Of a stretch of DNA of 64,000 bases, positions 21,810 through 35,840 are shown in pieces. The DNA is from Cinnamomum chago (taxonomy: Eukaryota; Streptophyta; Magnoliopsida; Laurales; Lauraceae): contig CP142451.1 of NCBI GenBank assembly GCA_038049695.1, forward strand, positions 8,368,001 through 8,432,000. Direction: 5' to 3'. The translations under genes and the position numbers were made by a program. Each line of letters begins with the position of its first letter. Within the stretch, counting starts at the first letter, position 1. Below the pieces are notes generated by a model. The model was given only the letters and a program-made list of their open reading frames with translations, did no database searches and was not told the DNA's origin.

Positions 21810-24800
21810 TCATCTGTTAGACGGGGATGATTTCTTGAGCACCATGTGACCCGATTCGTCCTTGTCAAAAAGACGTTCGATCAACTCATCCCAGCTCTCT
21901 CCATGACTTTTCTTTGATGGTTCCCCCGAAGCCTCCCCAACGCTGCCGGAGGTCCCATTGTCATTGTCCTCAAATGTCCCATAAGGAGAAGGCGAATAAG
22001 CATGTGGGACAGCCAAGGTAATGGCCCGCCGGAGCGCTGCTTTGTGCTCCTCACTGTGTTCTTTTTGAAGTGTTTCCTGTCTTTGCATTCGCTGTTTTGC
22101 CGGTATCTCCATGGTCTTTTCCCTCTCCATCATCAGCTGAGTCCAGGAAAAGAATGTTTCAGTTCCATAAAAAGCCGGATTGTATCTGAAAACTAACACC
22201 ACCTGTCTCGGCTCAATGTGTCAAGACTCAAATTCTTCGAGTCTGTTTTTCAAATAGGTAAATGGTAACATTATATATAATTCATGAGTAATCTTTTGAT
22301 AATTCCATACAAGGCTAAAAAATTAAATGACCCCAAAAAGAACAAAAAGAAAGGCCCAGACTGAACTCCTGCAGGTATAGAACCATGCTATAAGAACTTG
22401 CAAATTTCATGGAATACTCGATCGAATTCTGAATGGGAGCAAACAAATGCCAACACTGAAAAAGCCTACTTCTGAACATAATTCAAAGGAAGCTCATGAA
22501 GCTAGTTTGCATTACAATTTATTTTATCATTGACTGCCTCTCAGTTTTCTCAATAAAAAAGAAGATGCAACCTTGTGGCACCCAGGTATGACAATGCATG
22601 GAGAATAAGAGATTGAAATATAGCCAATCTTGAAACAGCAGAGCATCACATGAGAAATTATGCGAACAACAATCAGAGCCCATAGTTTGGTGACTCAGAC
22701 AATCAATCTGATGGGGCCCACTATGGATAGATTCCGCAAATATCTGGAACAATCCTGGCCCTTTGGTCAATAGGTTGCTCTAAAGCAGTTACAGCAGCAG
22801 AGTGCATTCAGTATTTTGGAAAAAGAAAATAAAACAGCAAAAAGTAGATGGATAGAATGTTGCATTTGGGGCATGATCTATTCAAGTTGAGGCTCATCAA
22901 ATCAAACCGCTGGTGGGCTTTACATCTTATAAAGACAATGCTCGAGGTCCTCATGATATTATTGGATTGGGTTAAGGATCATATAATTTCTCAATTTAAA
23001 ATTTTAAACCTGTGATAACCAGATAAAGCAAGGACAACAGGGACACACCACGGATACAAGAAGGGATGCAGACTTACCACGTAGATGAAGTATTAGATAC
23101 CTATATAAAGATATGTTGCCTAATAATATATATTTTTTAAATAGCTATTCAATTATTTTTAGTGCAGTAAGAAAACTGATCATTTATAACAATGTGAGAG
23201 AACAGTAATGCAGAGGAAAAATAAAGTCAAAACTCACATCCAATGCCCTTTGTGCTTCCCTCTCTATCCAAATGATGGCATGGTCAGAAGTAGCATTACA
23301 AGAAAGAACAATGTGCTCAAACCGCCCATCTACAGGCACTGCTGTTCTCACCACTGGCGGATATCTTCCTAGCCTGCAACAAAGAAAAAGCATGCCACGT
23401 TAGTCAACTTAGTGAATATTGATCTTTCATTTGGAGACTACCAAATGACCCAATATAGATTTTACATGACGAAAACCATTTCAAGAACCTTCTATTATTG
23501 AAAACAACTTTAGAATTACATCTCATCATTAACATGATATGTTGGGCAGTTGGCAAAGAGTGCAAGTTGTCTGCCTTGGTACCATTATTTCTCACTTACA
23601 TTGGAAGGCAACCAACATGCAAAATTTTACAGAATGGTTTGCTATCCTAAAGCAAATAATGGCCGGTCCTGTAGGCCGACAAACCTGCCTGCTCCCATGC
23701 CAATGAATTAGCACTTGCCTCAATTTGACACATCCAATTTTGCTCACCCTTGGATTGATCACACAGAAATGATGCACTTCATCTAGACCCTTGAGCACAG
23801 GGTTCTTGCAGACCTTGGATCAATCATACAAAAAAAGATTGGCATGCATCTAGATGGGGCCCACAAGCCAGTCAGTGATCTGCTCCATAATGGCCAGGAA
23901 CAAAACTCAAGCCATGTAACTATATACTAACTAGTGGGATATTGAAGCATTTTTAAGTACTAGGATTTAGGAATACACAAATCTACTAATTCTTAGGAAT
24001 ACACATGTAATTTTCCCTTTTAGTGCAGGTTGGCTTACTTGAAAGGCTTTCTCTCAACAATGTGATAGAGCCGTCCTGGTGCATATAGCCGCCTTGGATC
24101 TCTTAACATCATCTCGTCCGGTATGCACGTATCTCTCATGCATCTCAAGCATAATATGCAAGGCAAGCTACCCAAAAGATCACACCAAACTCATTCTTAT
24201 GTACAATTAGTCAATTACTATAAATAAATAAAAAAATCCACATATGATAGGCGAATAAACATTTGAAATCTATCATGATACTTTTATGGATCATAATACT
24301 TTGTTAAAGAGAATTAAAAACCATTCAAGAGGAACAAATCTGTAATCCACAAAGCATTTCTCACTTCAGAGCGAGTTCCCACTCCCACTTCAGAATCTCA
24401 ATTTTAACCCTGTGAGCCTGTGGCCTGCACCAAGTTTGCAGTTACTAATATTTGAGAGCCACTGGTTTGCCCTCCCACTTTGTTCAATTAAGCCATAACA
24501 GTTCAGTTGTAAGTCCATTGCAAGGGAAAGCTGTGAAAAAACCAAGGACTTCTACAAGTTCAAAGAACTCCACTTCATTTGCATTGCACCACATGGCTTG
24601 GTTAGAAGTATTTCAAAATGCGGCAAATCCTCAACCCCAAAATAGGGCAGTACCTTGACTCGAACCTTAAGTTTGGGCATATGGGGGCTATAGTTTGGTG
24701 ATACAGATTACAGACTATTGGTAAGGCACGATATTGATATGGAACCCATCCAAATATTTTAACTATTTGATTATAGATTCCAAAATTCACAGTCGAGAAA

Positions 24801-27800
24801 GACAGAAATGGAATACATTCAACATACAAGGATCGAGCAGATGGCTCAGATCTTTCATGATGGAAAATTTTCATGACATTATTTCACTGCAGAACCCATC
24901 AAATCAAGCAAACAACCTGGTCACCGAAGTGACTGAACCCCGGGATCTACATGTAACCTCGAGCATGGATGAAAATATCGGCCGCTACTCTACATATCGC
25001 CGATTTATCACCCATCTACGTCCGCTACGGGGTCGCTACAGGGTGAAAAAAATTCCTGCTTTCTAAATTTTTTTAAAATGCATAATAAGACTTATTTCTT
25101 TTAATCTTCTCTCCAAATAACATTTCTACACAACTTTTCTACCCTTTTATGTTTAAAAGAACATCAAAAAGCACATGATCTTGCTGAATTACAGTCGATA
25201 CAGATAGTTCTTATCAATGATTCTTCTCTACGTACATCCTATTAGACACCCCCTTTAGTAGATGTATTTTTTTCTCCAGGTACTCTGACTTCATGACATA
25301 GTTTTTTCTTTTATGAGACTTTCATTAGTTTCTAAGTTAGCATAACTAAGCAACAGGAACACATGTGAAAAAATATGATCATTACTATTATTTTCTATTT
25401 ATATTATACAGCGATACAGGACCTCATACAATGAGGGGACCACTACGCTCCCTTATCTTAGTTATTTTTGCAAAAAAAATAAATTTTCTCTCATTTTCCA
25501 ATATTCTAAATTTTCTACAATTTTTTCATATTTTTTTGACGATTTTTCTAAATCGCACCGCTACGCTACGTAGCGCCCTCTATGTAGCGTTTTGGCGGCG
25601 AGCATAGCCGCTATATTCATCCTTGACCTCGAGGCCTAAGGCTGCTGTGCACAACCTCCGGTTGAGGATCACATTACATATAATTCCTCAATATTTTTTT
25701 TACTCGCACCACTTCCAATCCCTGGTATCCAATCTGTCAATAAGTCCATAGACAATGTCCTTTGGAAATTCCTCTCTTCCGAGTGCCCACCAGAGCCCAC
25801 TTAATGACTGAAACTTTTATTCTTTCCACTATCTTCCGAATTAAACCTACTATATTGAAAATTCCACCTTTTCTTTCTTTTAAAATAACCCTAAAGAAGT
25901 TGAAATCAGCAATTCCCAAATTATTCTGCCTCTTAAACTAAAGTTCCTTACAACCTCAACTTCAAGATAAATTGGTATGGGGTTTAAAGAAACCCAATCA
26001 CTCAATAACCTCAAGAAAAAGCTTCAAAGGCCTCTGCTGCTACAAAATGTACCAGTCAATATCTACAGTGTTCCTCTCCCATACAAGAATCACACTATGC
26101 TCTTCATCTTATCCAATATAAGGATCATGTTGACCTTTTTGTCCAAGAAAAAACAAAAAAAGGACCTTCACATCTGCAGGTGATATGCTAGCCCAAACAG
26201 TGATTCACCAAAATTGATGTAATCCAAACCACCAGGTACTAGAATTTCCCTTTGCTTGAAAGATACTAAAAGCACAAATAAGGCCGAGATTACCAGTCAA
26301 GATACATAGCTTTTATGTCAAATGTATTTTGAGATTCTGTTAAAATAATTTCATAATTCAAGAAATCACAGGGTGAAAATCAAATTTATGAATGAACTGG
26401 TTAGTGTTGTTCTCTACTAATACTTTAACAGCAATTGCAATTTTGTTAACGTGTGTGCAGGCAACTGCAATGATAGGTCTGACTAGAAGGTGAGAAGCTA
26501 AAGATATAATACCAGAAAAATGACTTGAAAATGTCTTCTAATGGAGTAGCTGTCCGAGGTAAGAAATCATCCTGGGTCATAATAACCAGTATCAGCACTA
26601 AAAGGATAAACAATAGAAATGAAATCAGAATAATGATCAACAGTTAAAAAACATAAAATAGAATAATTACCATCGTGAGCACAGAATACAAATATGATAT
26701 ATGTAAACACAGAGAAATTAGAGCGGAAAACTAAGGGGGAAAAAAGAAAACTGAAAAAGAAGTGTATCAAAACACAATAAATGTAGATTACTGAGAAGCT
26801 TAGATGTTTGGAACTTTGTTCACAAGTCACAATTGCACACATTTACAAAATATAAGGAGATTGGGAAAGATTCCATTGATCAAAGTATCAGACATGACAA
26901 AATCGTTCTAACTTTCTGATACCTAGCATGATTTAAATTAGTCACTCAAATTCCCAATTCCACTTGTGCCTTAAATGAATGAAAAAAGATAATCACAATA
27001 ATTCACCCAACAGAATTAACTCCTGCTGAATATAATGTCAAAATATGGCTTCCAAAACAAGCCGTGCCAACTAAGTTGTGAATGGATGGTCAAGTTTTTA
27101 AGTAATGGCATTTTTTTTAATGAAATGGCAATGTTAATCGGTGGGAAAAAAAAATCCATGGCAATGACTAATACAGTTCAATCTGGACCACTTTCACTCA
27201 ACCTTCTATACCAGTATAAAAATTCCATTTCAACTGGGTTAAACAGGCTATGCCAAATACCCAACTTCTCCACAAGCTTGATGAAATATAAGCAATTTCA
27301 AGAAATATCAGCAAGGGTGGCAATTGGCCTGGATTCAGACTGTACCAGGCCGGATAAAACTTGGCATTGCATGAACCTACTCAACTACAATATCAGTTAG
27401 CAATGCTCTGATATATGAGACTTCCAATAATGTTTTGCAGAAGAACATAAATTAGTTCTAAAACTGGTTGAGTCAACAGAAAAACTAAATCAAGTCAACC
27501 AGACTAGATCAACTTTCAAGTCAAATCATGATTTCAAATTTCATGTCAGTTCGTCTTGTGGAGTCGGTTTGACTGGGATTGGCTATCATGCCCAAATACA
27601 ACAAGGACACGCAATGGTTACAGCGGAGACATGAATTTTACACATAAAAGAATGAAGTATTGGATATGGTACAAAAATGAAATGTTGTCCATTTTGAAGT
27701 GTCCAGGTATCATAGGGGATTAGTTAATGAATTACATATATCACTTCAGAATTTTGTTTGCCAACCCCAGATAAAAGAATTTAGGCTTCAATGATGACTT

Positions 27801-29891
27801 TCAAATATATTTAAATGCCAAGTAAACTCTTCCATTCAAGCTGACTCGTGGTTCCAGACTACGGGATAAAGTCCTCGCATATGCATGCCCCTTCGCTTGA
27901 AGTGAGACCAGCCCTGACTCCAGACAAAAGACGTGCGGAAGCAAGGTGAAAAGATACACTTACGTTGACAGGTCCAGTACAAAAGGACCAAGAATGATAA
28001 GATCCCACATTTTATGAACTAAGAAGTGTCAATGGATACTCATTTCATCCATGTAGTCTGGAAAATATTTTCTCAAACCTCCACATTGGACCTTACTAAT
28101 ATATTAATCTTTGCTAATGAATCCAAGGGTTGGAATCTTGTGAAGATGCAAGTGTAAGGATTTTAAGAGTCTCCTACAATATTCACCTTCACCACAAATC
28201 TAAGCTTGAGCAGACACAAAAGGATTAGACAAGCAGTTAGCCGCAGAATCACGAAAAATTTAATATCCCAGCGAAATCAAACAAAAAAATTGCTGGATTC
28301 CATATATAATTCATGAAGCAATTGATCCATCACTTGGGACAGAATCCCCATCTTACTCTTATTGCATAATCAGGAAGAAGGAAGCATATTGATGAAACAG
28401 CACTCGAAAAGGGACACAAAATTATAAAAATGATGATGAGCATAAAACTTGAGTTGAAGAAATGAGATGGTAGAACCAATAAAACAATCAGAGAAGAGAA
28501 TACATGGATTCCCTCGAAAAGATACTGCTTGATTCATTTTCCAAATTCTTTAGTTATTCCCTTCATATGGAAATCACTTCATCACCAATAGTTAGCACCA
28601 CATCATATATAAACCGCAAAAAGGGAGGAGCTTCATCCCAAATTTGTTCCATCATGCAGTCCATGAGCAATGCAAATACTTAAAGGATTCCAAGCAGACC
28701 AGATTAAGCCCAACTCCAGCTAAGAACTTATCATTTCTCCGCACATAGTTCTTGCCCTTGTTACTGTCCATTCATACATACTAGTATATAATCTTGCATA
28801 TGCATTAGGGTGCATTGTCTCTTCTACATGTGCCAAATTAACTGTCTTTACACTCCATTATAGACCTTCTAGAATAAATAAATACCATATACAAATTTTT
28901 CTCTTCTTTCTAAAGTATTTGGCACCTCAATGTTCATACCAAATTTGTAAACTATGGTCTGTGGAAATTAAAATAAAAGAGGATTATGGATATACACAGG
29001 GCCCAAATAAGAAATGGCTGGTGAAATTGGGCAAAACAGATGATATTGGTTCAAATGCATTAAATTTGGGTTTGGAAGGCTCAGGAGAAGTTTCATGTGG
29101 ATCCATTTACAAAGTATCAAACCAAAATCAGGTGAAACAAAAGCACACTGCCAACAAGAAAAATGTCAGAACCATGAACTTGCCTGGAGCACGACAGAAT
29201 TGATAACATCAGCATATCTCACAGCCAAATTAAGAGACATACACCTCGCAGCTGCTATCGCAAAACACCTGATCCTCTTTCTGTCTATATTTCCCAACCT
29301 GTCGCGGTTTTGAGCCACTACCAATGTCAACAATGCAGCCACCCCTGACCCCAGTGAATGCCCAGTGAATGTAAGAGTATAATTTGGATACTTCTCCACC
29401 AATTCCTTCAAAAGACCACACTCCTGATCCAAAACAAAACCTGCCGCCTTCAACAGCCCATTATGAACATAACCGCCATCGAATTTCCTCTGTCCTAGTT
29501 TGTTATCCAACATAACTGCATAATCACTCTCTCTAGCTAAATTGAAACCTCTAACGGCAAGTACTATATCAGAATTCTCATGATCGAGATAAATTACATA
29601 TGGGGGAGCCTTGCCTTGTGTGTCTTCATAGGTTTTGCGCCCAATCAACCAATTGGGGTCGATCCGATACCCACCTGGGGGAGCCCAGAGGGGTTGGCGG
29701 AGATCCTCCTCATAGACAGAGAGTATAAGGCGGCAGAGGCGGGGCACAGGTTCGAATTCTTCAGCAGAAGCCAGGCCCCAATTCTCACTGTCATGCCCTG
29801 CAGTGTGGAGGCAGCGTTTCCACGCCCAGCGGGCACAGGCCAGGCAGTAGACACATTCAAGGATGGGGATGCCGCAAAGAAATATCGACAT
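21810..29891 (-). CDS. Class 3 lipase, 'calmodulin-binding heat-shock protein' type
   Basis: Five coding exons in transcript order: 29891-29184, 26571-26513, 24167-24039, 23373-23238, 22136-21810 (1,359 nt, 452 residues). The start MSIFLCG matches the usual N-terminus of the family; a second ATG eight codons upstream (29915) is possible. Residues about 96-260 are an alpha/beta-hydrolase lipase_3 domain with the nucleophile elbow GHSLG (Ser179). Later acid and His candidates lie in VVLQDDFLPR and RFEHIVLS. The Cys-rich N-terminus (CVYCLACARWAWKRC) could be lipid-modified or membrane-associated. Homologues such as At3g49050/At5g37710 are annotated as calmodulin-binding lipases, with substrate poorly known. 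Intron 1 (29183-26572) has a GC donor, CAG|GCAAGT. A 5' leader intron is possible, with an acceptor near 29927 and a donor near 31034. Family assignment is firm; the enzymatic substrate is not inferable. Confidence 0.93.
24964..25625. mobile_element. hAT-type MITE in lipase intron 2, with 8-bp target duplication
   Basis: The 662-base element is flanked by perfect 8-base direct repeats ACCTCGAG at 24956-24963 and 25626-25633. Its ends are imperfect inverted repeats: CATGGATGAAAATATCGGCC on the left and CAAGGATGAATATAGCGGC as the inverse of the right. Subterminal regions are dense in CGCTAC/GTAGCG words, as is common for transposase binding sites in hAT elements. There is no open frame for a transposase. 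Eight-base duplications are diagnostic of the hAT superfamily. Confidence 0.85.
26572..29183 (-). other. Lipase intron 1, a 2.6-kb GC-AG intron
   Basis: The donor is CAG|GCAAGTT (positions 29184/29183 on the minus strand) and the acceptor is ACCCAG|GATG at 26571. GC donors are a known minority class needing strong pairing elsewhere, which the CAG and AAGT provide. No mobile element with clear ends was identified inside. Confidence 0.8.
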
Positions 29892-31090
29892 TGCAGTGCA
29901 GGGACTAGGAATCAAACATCACTGCTGACAGTTAGAGGAGGATTTTGAATTGGACTTTTGAATTAGATTGAAGAGCTCAACTGGGTATTGATAATGGAAG
30001 AGATTTTTTTAACCTCTGGGGGTGCTGTTCTATCCACAAATAGACTACCAATGTTAATACCTTGATGAAAAAATGTAGAGAATTATAGTATCGATGATTG
30101 GTGCATAGGGATTTTGTGAAGTAGATGAAAGGGAATGTTGGGAAGCAGTCTTCAAGAGAAATGGGCTCTTGAATTGGAAATCAGAAAAGAAGTGATTTGA
30201 ACTGAATAGAACTTTGTTTTAACTATCATAGCAGGAAAAGACAAAAAAGAAGATGGAGATTTAGAGCAGAGGCAATACTTGCAGATGGATATTGAAAGGT
30301 GGGTCTTGATTCTGACTTTAAAAACATAAATGGGTAGCAGAAAAGAATGCTTTTTTTATATCAAAACATGGAGATTCGGGTTGAATAGATAGCTGAAGAA
30401 GGTCGTTGCTATGAAAATGCTATTCCAAAACCCTTTTCCGATTGAAAACAGTACTGGGTTTTCTCCAGTAGCTCAAAAAAGGCACAAGCTAGTAATTTTG
30501 AAACTGAAAAAATATGATGGGTTTCAAGGATGAGATGTTGCAGGACCAAAGTACAGTGAAAACAGGCAGTTTCAAAAGACAAGTTTCTTTTTTGAAGCTT
30601 GAAAAGTTGAGAACTGTGAGGATTTCAATCTGAGATAACAAAAGGTCGAATCATGGATATGAAAACAGAATAAACTGGGCTTCCTGATCAAAGTTTCTTC
30701 CTTTTTTTTTTCTTTGCGGGGGGGTGGGGGTGGGGCGGCGGGGGGATTTGAAAACAGTAGGGATTTGAAGCTCTACATGAACTTCCTCCTAATTCTAAGA
30801 GCAAAATATTGTAAAGCACCCACTAAGAATTGATGGGTACGAATAAAAAAACAAACAGAAGTAGACTCCTGAATTTGACTTTTCAAAAGAAGGGAGGATG
30901 AGAAATTTTCTTCAATAGAAACTTGCAGACATGGGAATAACTATACAGAATAAGATTTCTTCTGAAGAGGGTTCTAACAAAAAAAAAAAAAAAAAGCGTG
31001 ATGGAAGAGAGAGAGAGCAGAAGGTAAGATACCTACGAGTCAAACGTAAAATGGGGCTGGTAGGCAAACAAAAACCCTCAAAATCTATGC
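29892..31090 (-). promoter_or_regulatory. Putative lipase 5' leader, possibly with an intron
   Basis: On the minus strand, a possible leader exon ends in GACTCGTAG|GTATCTTACC (donor near 31034), and a possible acceptor CTGTCAG lies 36 bases upstream of the ATG (near 29927). Between them are (GA)n at 31005-31017, poly-A, and a G-rich tract at 30718-30747. Transcript data would be needed, so this is only a proposal. Confidence 0.3.
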
Positions 31091-33320
31091 ATTGCTAGAT
31101 TCTAGAGAAACCTTGGTCTTGGTGGAATCTTTCTGTGATCCTTGTAATATCTCCGGGACAATTTTGCAAATAATTTTTGCTCTATCCATTAGAGTTTTCT
31201 GGTCATATATTATTATCAGGTACAATACCATGGGCCTAGCTACACCAGAAAGTGGAAACCATCCAACCCCAGAACCCCTCCTCACCCATTACAGGCCTCT
31301 TTTTGGAGCTATTGAACATTTCTGTACAGGGAGACAGCTGTAAGTCCATTATAAGTCACAAGAAATCCTCACTTCAAAGAGTCAAAGCATATAGCAGGGA
31401 CACAGACATCTATTGAAAATTCCCGTCACTCAAAATGAAATTTCTTTCAGATATCTATACATTTTACCTTGATAAAAGTCCATCGTACCATTGCAATAAA
31501 AAATGTAATTAATGAATAATGCATAAGATTGTGTTATAGGCAATCACGCATGCAATCTTAAAGCGAGATCAAGCCATATGGTTGTAAAATTTGGAGATAA
31601 CTCATCTATTAAAAGATCTTTTATTTTGAGTGGCTCAGACTTCTAATAGGTGAGTTTCACGGTAGAGAACAATAATAAAAATGGCACCTAGTAATATTAA
31701 ATTATCGAACTATTATTAGATTGGAGCATACACATATACTGTTGTACATGAATTTATACTTGAGTGAATTTTGTAAATGTTGTTTCATGGGTTGATTACT
31801 TTGTAACATAAATGACTTGAACTACTTAGTTAAGTTAAAACATTTTATGATTAAACTCACAATAAATTCTTCAAGTTCCTTGGAGTGGCCCGCTTACAAA
31901 AAGATGAACGTTTTATTGTATTAGTCTTTCTTCGTAAAATTTCACTTTAATGAGAATTGAACCTACTGTCAAAATTATGACAAGAAACATATTTAAAACT
32001 TTTATAATATTTCATCTGTTAGCTTTATAATTAACGAATTTGACGGAGGGCTCAAATCCAAAACTTGGGAACAGTGGCAAGGGTGTCTCATTCTCACACA
32101 GATGTTTAGGGATTAATCATCAAACACGGTAGTTGTCTCTTAGGTTGTGTACTATTCACCCATCTGACCAAAAAAGGACAAAACAAAACAAGCCTGTTGG
32201 TTGGAGTAAGATTGATCAGTGTCATATAAGAGGAGGGCAATTATGTTTAGCAGAAGAGATTTAGGGGTTCTTTGTGCAATGTGATTTATCATGGAAAGAG
32301 GAGTCGTCTAGGGCTTCTTGGTTGCATTTGGTGTAGCGATGAAATAACTGAAGAATCTTCTATTTTTGTTGTGTTTTCCGCGCCAAAAGAAATTAAAAAA
32401 TCCTACCATTCCAAGTCGGATTTTCGGTGCTGTGTCTACGTTAAAAGTAAGTGAGCCCTATAAATAAGCCTAATGAATCCCATGAGTTTGTGCCTCGCCT
32501 GTTTTTACATCTTAGGCATGACTTGCTTGAGGGTTTATTCAGTATTAATAATAACATTGAACCCTTTTTAACATTGTCCATGTGATTTAACACCGTATAA
32601 ATTGAGATTTCAAATGATAGTGGTTAGATTAGGCGTCTAGATTTGCATGAACCGCATGTGAATGGGGGATGACTCCCAGCTAAGTTTCACATTGGACAAG
32701 GATTGACTTCGAAAAGTACGTATAATGGCCAAGGTAAACTCAAGATTTCTAAGATTAATCTTTCCAATAAAATTTTCGGGGATGCCCATCACCAACCATG
32801 CTTTTAGAAGGTTAGGTCCAACAACTTTTTGGGGGACTATAGAAAAATGGAAGATGACACAATCTAAGCCAATTGCATGTACTATCTTTTTTGCAGGGGC
32901 CCCCTTGCAGTCAACCAAACCCACAGACACTCGCTTACCTACAATTAATTTGCACTGTCCAAATTAATACTCACCATGGGATTCAGTTATCCTAAGTTTA
33001 GACTATTAAATTATTTGGAGCCCTCAACTAAGCTATTATCATGCAATAATTATAACCAAGTATATTCGCATCCATACTAAGACACCTCATTATTTCTTTA
33101 ATGGTGATTAGTGTAAGCTTTTAGATGTCGTGGAGGCGATCAAGATTGCGTCAAAGATGCATGATTGTCTACAAGAGATCAGTTACATATGGTTCATTCT
33201 TCACGATCCAAAGGTAAGGATGGACACCCTGAATGTCTAAGTTAATGATGGGCAATGCAGATTTCTCACTTGGTATTATATCTTAGTATAGACCACATCC
33301 AATCTCTCCCATATATATAC
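31091..33320. other. Gene-poor intergenic DNA
   Basis: AT-rich DNA with only short, family-less open frames (for example 31092-31343, 32272-32454 and 32637-32967). No mobile element ends or RNA genes were recognised. Confidence 0.4.
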
Positions 33321-33321
33321 A

Positions 33322-33440
33322 TATAGAGGTGGCAATCAGGTTGAGTTGTGCTAAATGGGTTGGACCCATTGATTAAATGGATTAGACCCGACCCATGGGT
33401 TATACAGGTCAGGTCGACCCGCATAACCCACATTCATCTA
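33322..33440 (+). mobile_element. Fragment of hAT-type MITE-like repeat
   Basis: It starts TAGAGGTGGCAATCAGGTTG and contains GGGTTGGACCC and GACCCGACCCATGGGTTA, words typical of TAGGG-TGGCAA-type plant hAT MITEs. Only one end is visible, so it is a fragment or a degenerate copy. Confidence 0.35.
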
Positions 33441-35260
33441 GTGAATCAATCGATTCAACCATGGTTTTCTGTCTAACAAAGATTAACTTTTAAGCTCAAA
33501 TTTGGTCTAATCTCATTTCAACACTCATTTGATGCGCATTATCTTGCTTTCCATTAATAAGAAAGGGTGGGATTGAAGTGGTTAAAGTCACCATCAAGAA
33601 GATCCGGACTATGTATGGAGCTGATTTGTAATCATAGCAGGTTGGACTTAGTAAGGCAATTAATACATTCATCCCTGCATATACTGCTTATGGTTAACCA
33701 ATACCCTACAATGTGCTGTGAATTGAATTGTGATGGCATTGCTCAGTCATGGCACAACTCATACAATGCAGCAATGGCACATGTGACTTCAGATTTTCCC
33801 TATCCGTGCCAACTAAATTGGGGGCCATCATTTAGTCCATATGGGGTTGAAGGGTGATTGGTGTGCACATGAATCACATGGATGTAGATGACTTGCTAGT
33901 TGCTACAGCTTGATTGAGTGGTGGTAGACGCACATTTTTGCCTTGCCCTCTCTACTTCTCTAGAAAATTATCATATTTTTATCATTAGGATTTTTGGGAT
34001 GTGCCTGTCAAAAGTTTTGTATAGCCTAATCTTTCAAAACAATGGCCTTTGATTTATGCACACTCTAATTGTATTTTTCTCAATGAACACCTCTCTAAAA
34101 AAAATTCAAAATGACCAAAACCATCACCCTCAAACATGTTCTTTCTATTGTCTTTCTTTTTGGCATTTTATCATAAGACTAGATGTGCTTTTTCATCCTG
34201 ATAAAGGATGACAAAAAAAAAAAAAATTATATTATAGTTAGGAGGATTATATACAAACATGCATGTGTAGTTGATCCATTAAAACTTCTTTTATATTGAT
34301 GGCCGCCTATGAGCTTCTTGGAATGAAACTTAATCAAGATGAGCTAATTATTAACCAAAAAAATCACATCTTGGTAAGCTTGAGCATGAACTCGAGTTCA
34401 TCTAAGACCAAGCTTAAGCCTACAATATATGTTTAACAAGTATATTTTGCAGAATGTATGAAGTTATAAATGAGTCATTTTTAGGAACAACCAAACTGTT
34501 CCTAACTTGGGAACAATCAAGATGGAGAACCCCACCTAATAGGATAAAGATTATGAATTATGAGAGGGTCAGTGTATGAAAAGATCTCCCCATAACCCAC
34601 CAATGTTTCCATTGTATATTATGCTTGCTCATATTTCGTATAGTGCTCCAACTTAAGCTCATTGAACATTAAAAAGCTTAAACATAGAGAATACCTTGTT
34701 AACAAACTTCAATCACGGCCGGGGCATCAATCTTCCTTGTGTCTCCGTGGTTGCATTGTTGTAAATACGCAAAAGAGGCTGAGTGTTGAAGAGATTAGTA
34801 CATCAAGGGAAGAAAAAACCTTTCATGGAGGCATTTTTGGACAGTTTGCGGTCAAACCACAATATTTAGATTTGAGCCTGAGTTGGATCCCAGTGATTCT
34901 TGTTGTTTTTATAATTCGATTATCGGGCAATCAATTGTGTAACAGGAGTTTAAAAAAAAATAAAAACTAAATCATTTTTGTTTGGATACATAGTAAATTT
35001 CACTAACCTTGACTACCTAATAGCCCTGCCTTTCTGCGTTTGAGTTCCTAATATACTTAGTTTTACCTATAAATGTAGTTTCTTGTGACTTTGTTTACAT
35101 GCAATAGATAAATAACTTTGTTTACATGATCATAAAGAAAAGCAAAACAACCGGCACTTATAAATAACTCAAGTCATCCAAACATGTATGTGCATGAATT
35201 AAATTACACTCTGTTTCAGAAGATCCAAGCAGCCCTAACTTTCAAGGGGGCATCCAAGTC
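33441..35260. other. Gene-poor intergenic DNA
   Basis: No gene supported. The short open frames at 33567-33857 and 34662-34970 lack recognisable motifs, splice support or compositional coding bias. Confidence 0.4.
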
Positions 35261-35261
35261 A

Positions 35262-35429
35262 CAACTTGAGCCTGTTTGGCATCATTATTTTGGAGCGTTC
35301 CTACTTTTTTGAGAAACAGTGGAATGCATTTGGATGGTCTTTGATGGGCCTTCCAAATTTGTTTTTTTCACAGATCAATCACTCCATGAATTTAGGACTC
35401 AGCTACAAAGAAATATTTGAAACGACACC

Positions 35430-35463
<34 letters not shown>

Positions 35464-35840
35464 ATGGCCAGATGCTTTTCATATAAATTTGCATTCCAAC
35501 ATTTTGATTACATTTCCTTTTTTCCACCTCTACTTTTTTAGGCTATGATGTGCATGTTCTAAGAAAATTAGGCCATATTTCTTCAGTGGAATTTTTGTTA
35601 GGAAATCTCCTCGAATTTCTAAATTCCATGTTTCTTCACTGTCATTTTTAGATTCCAACCACATGAAAGGTTTCTTTTAACCTTTGGTAATCCAGGAATT
35701 TCACTCCCTTTGCATTTTGTTGGAATTCCTGTATGTTTAAACCCAAATGAGCATCAAGAATTCCACTACGTCTGGAAATTTAGAAAAGCCCCAAACAGGA
35801 ATTCCTGAAATTCCAAAAAAAAAAAAAACAGGCCCTTAGT
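35262..35840. mobile_element. Possible MITE with short inverted ends and an internal (CT)n
   Basis: The left end GAGCCTGTTTGGCATC and the inverse of the right end, CTAAGGGCCTGTTT, form an imperfect terminal inverted repeat of the common 'GGGCCTGTTTGG' plant type. The interior includes a (CT)n microsatellite at 35431-35461 and many GGAATTCC words. No clear target duplication was found. Confidence 0.4.

Noticed and set aside
29580-29948. 122-codon plus-strand frame
   Set aside because: Antisense to the lipase first exon, which has strong family similarity.
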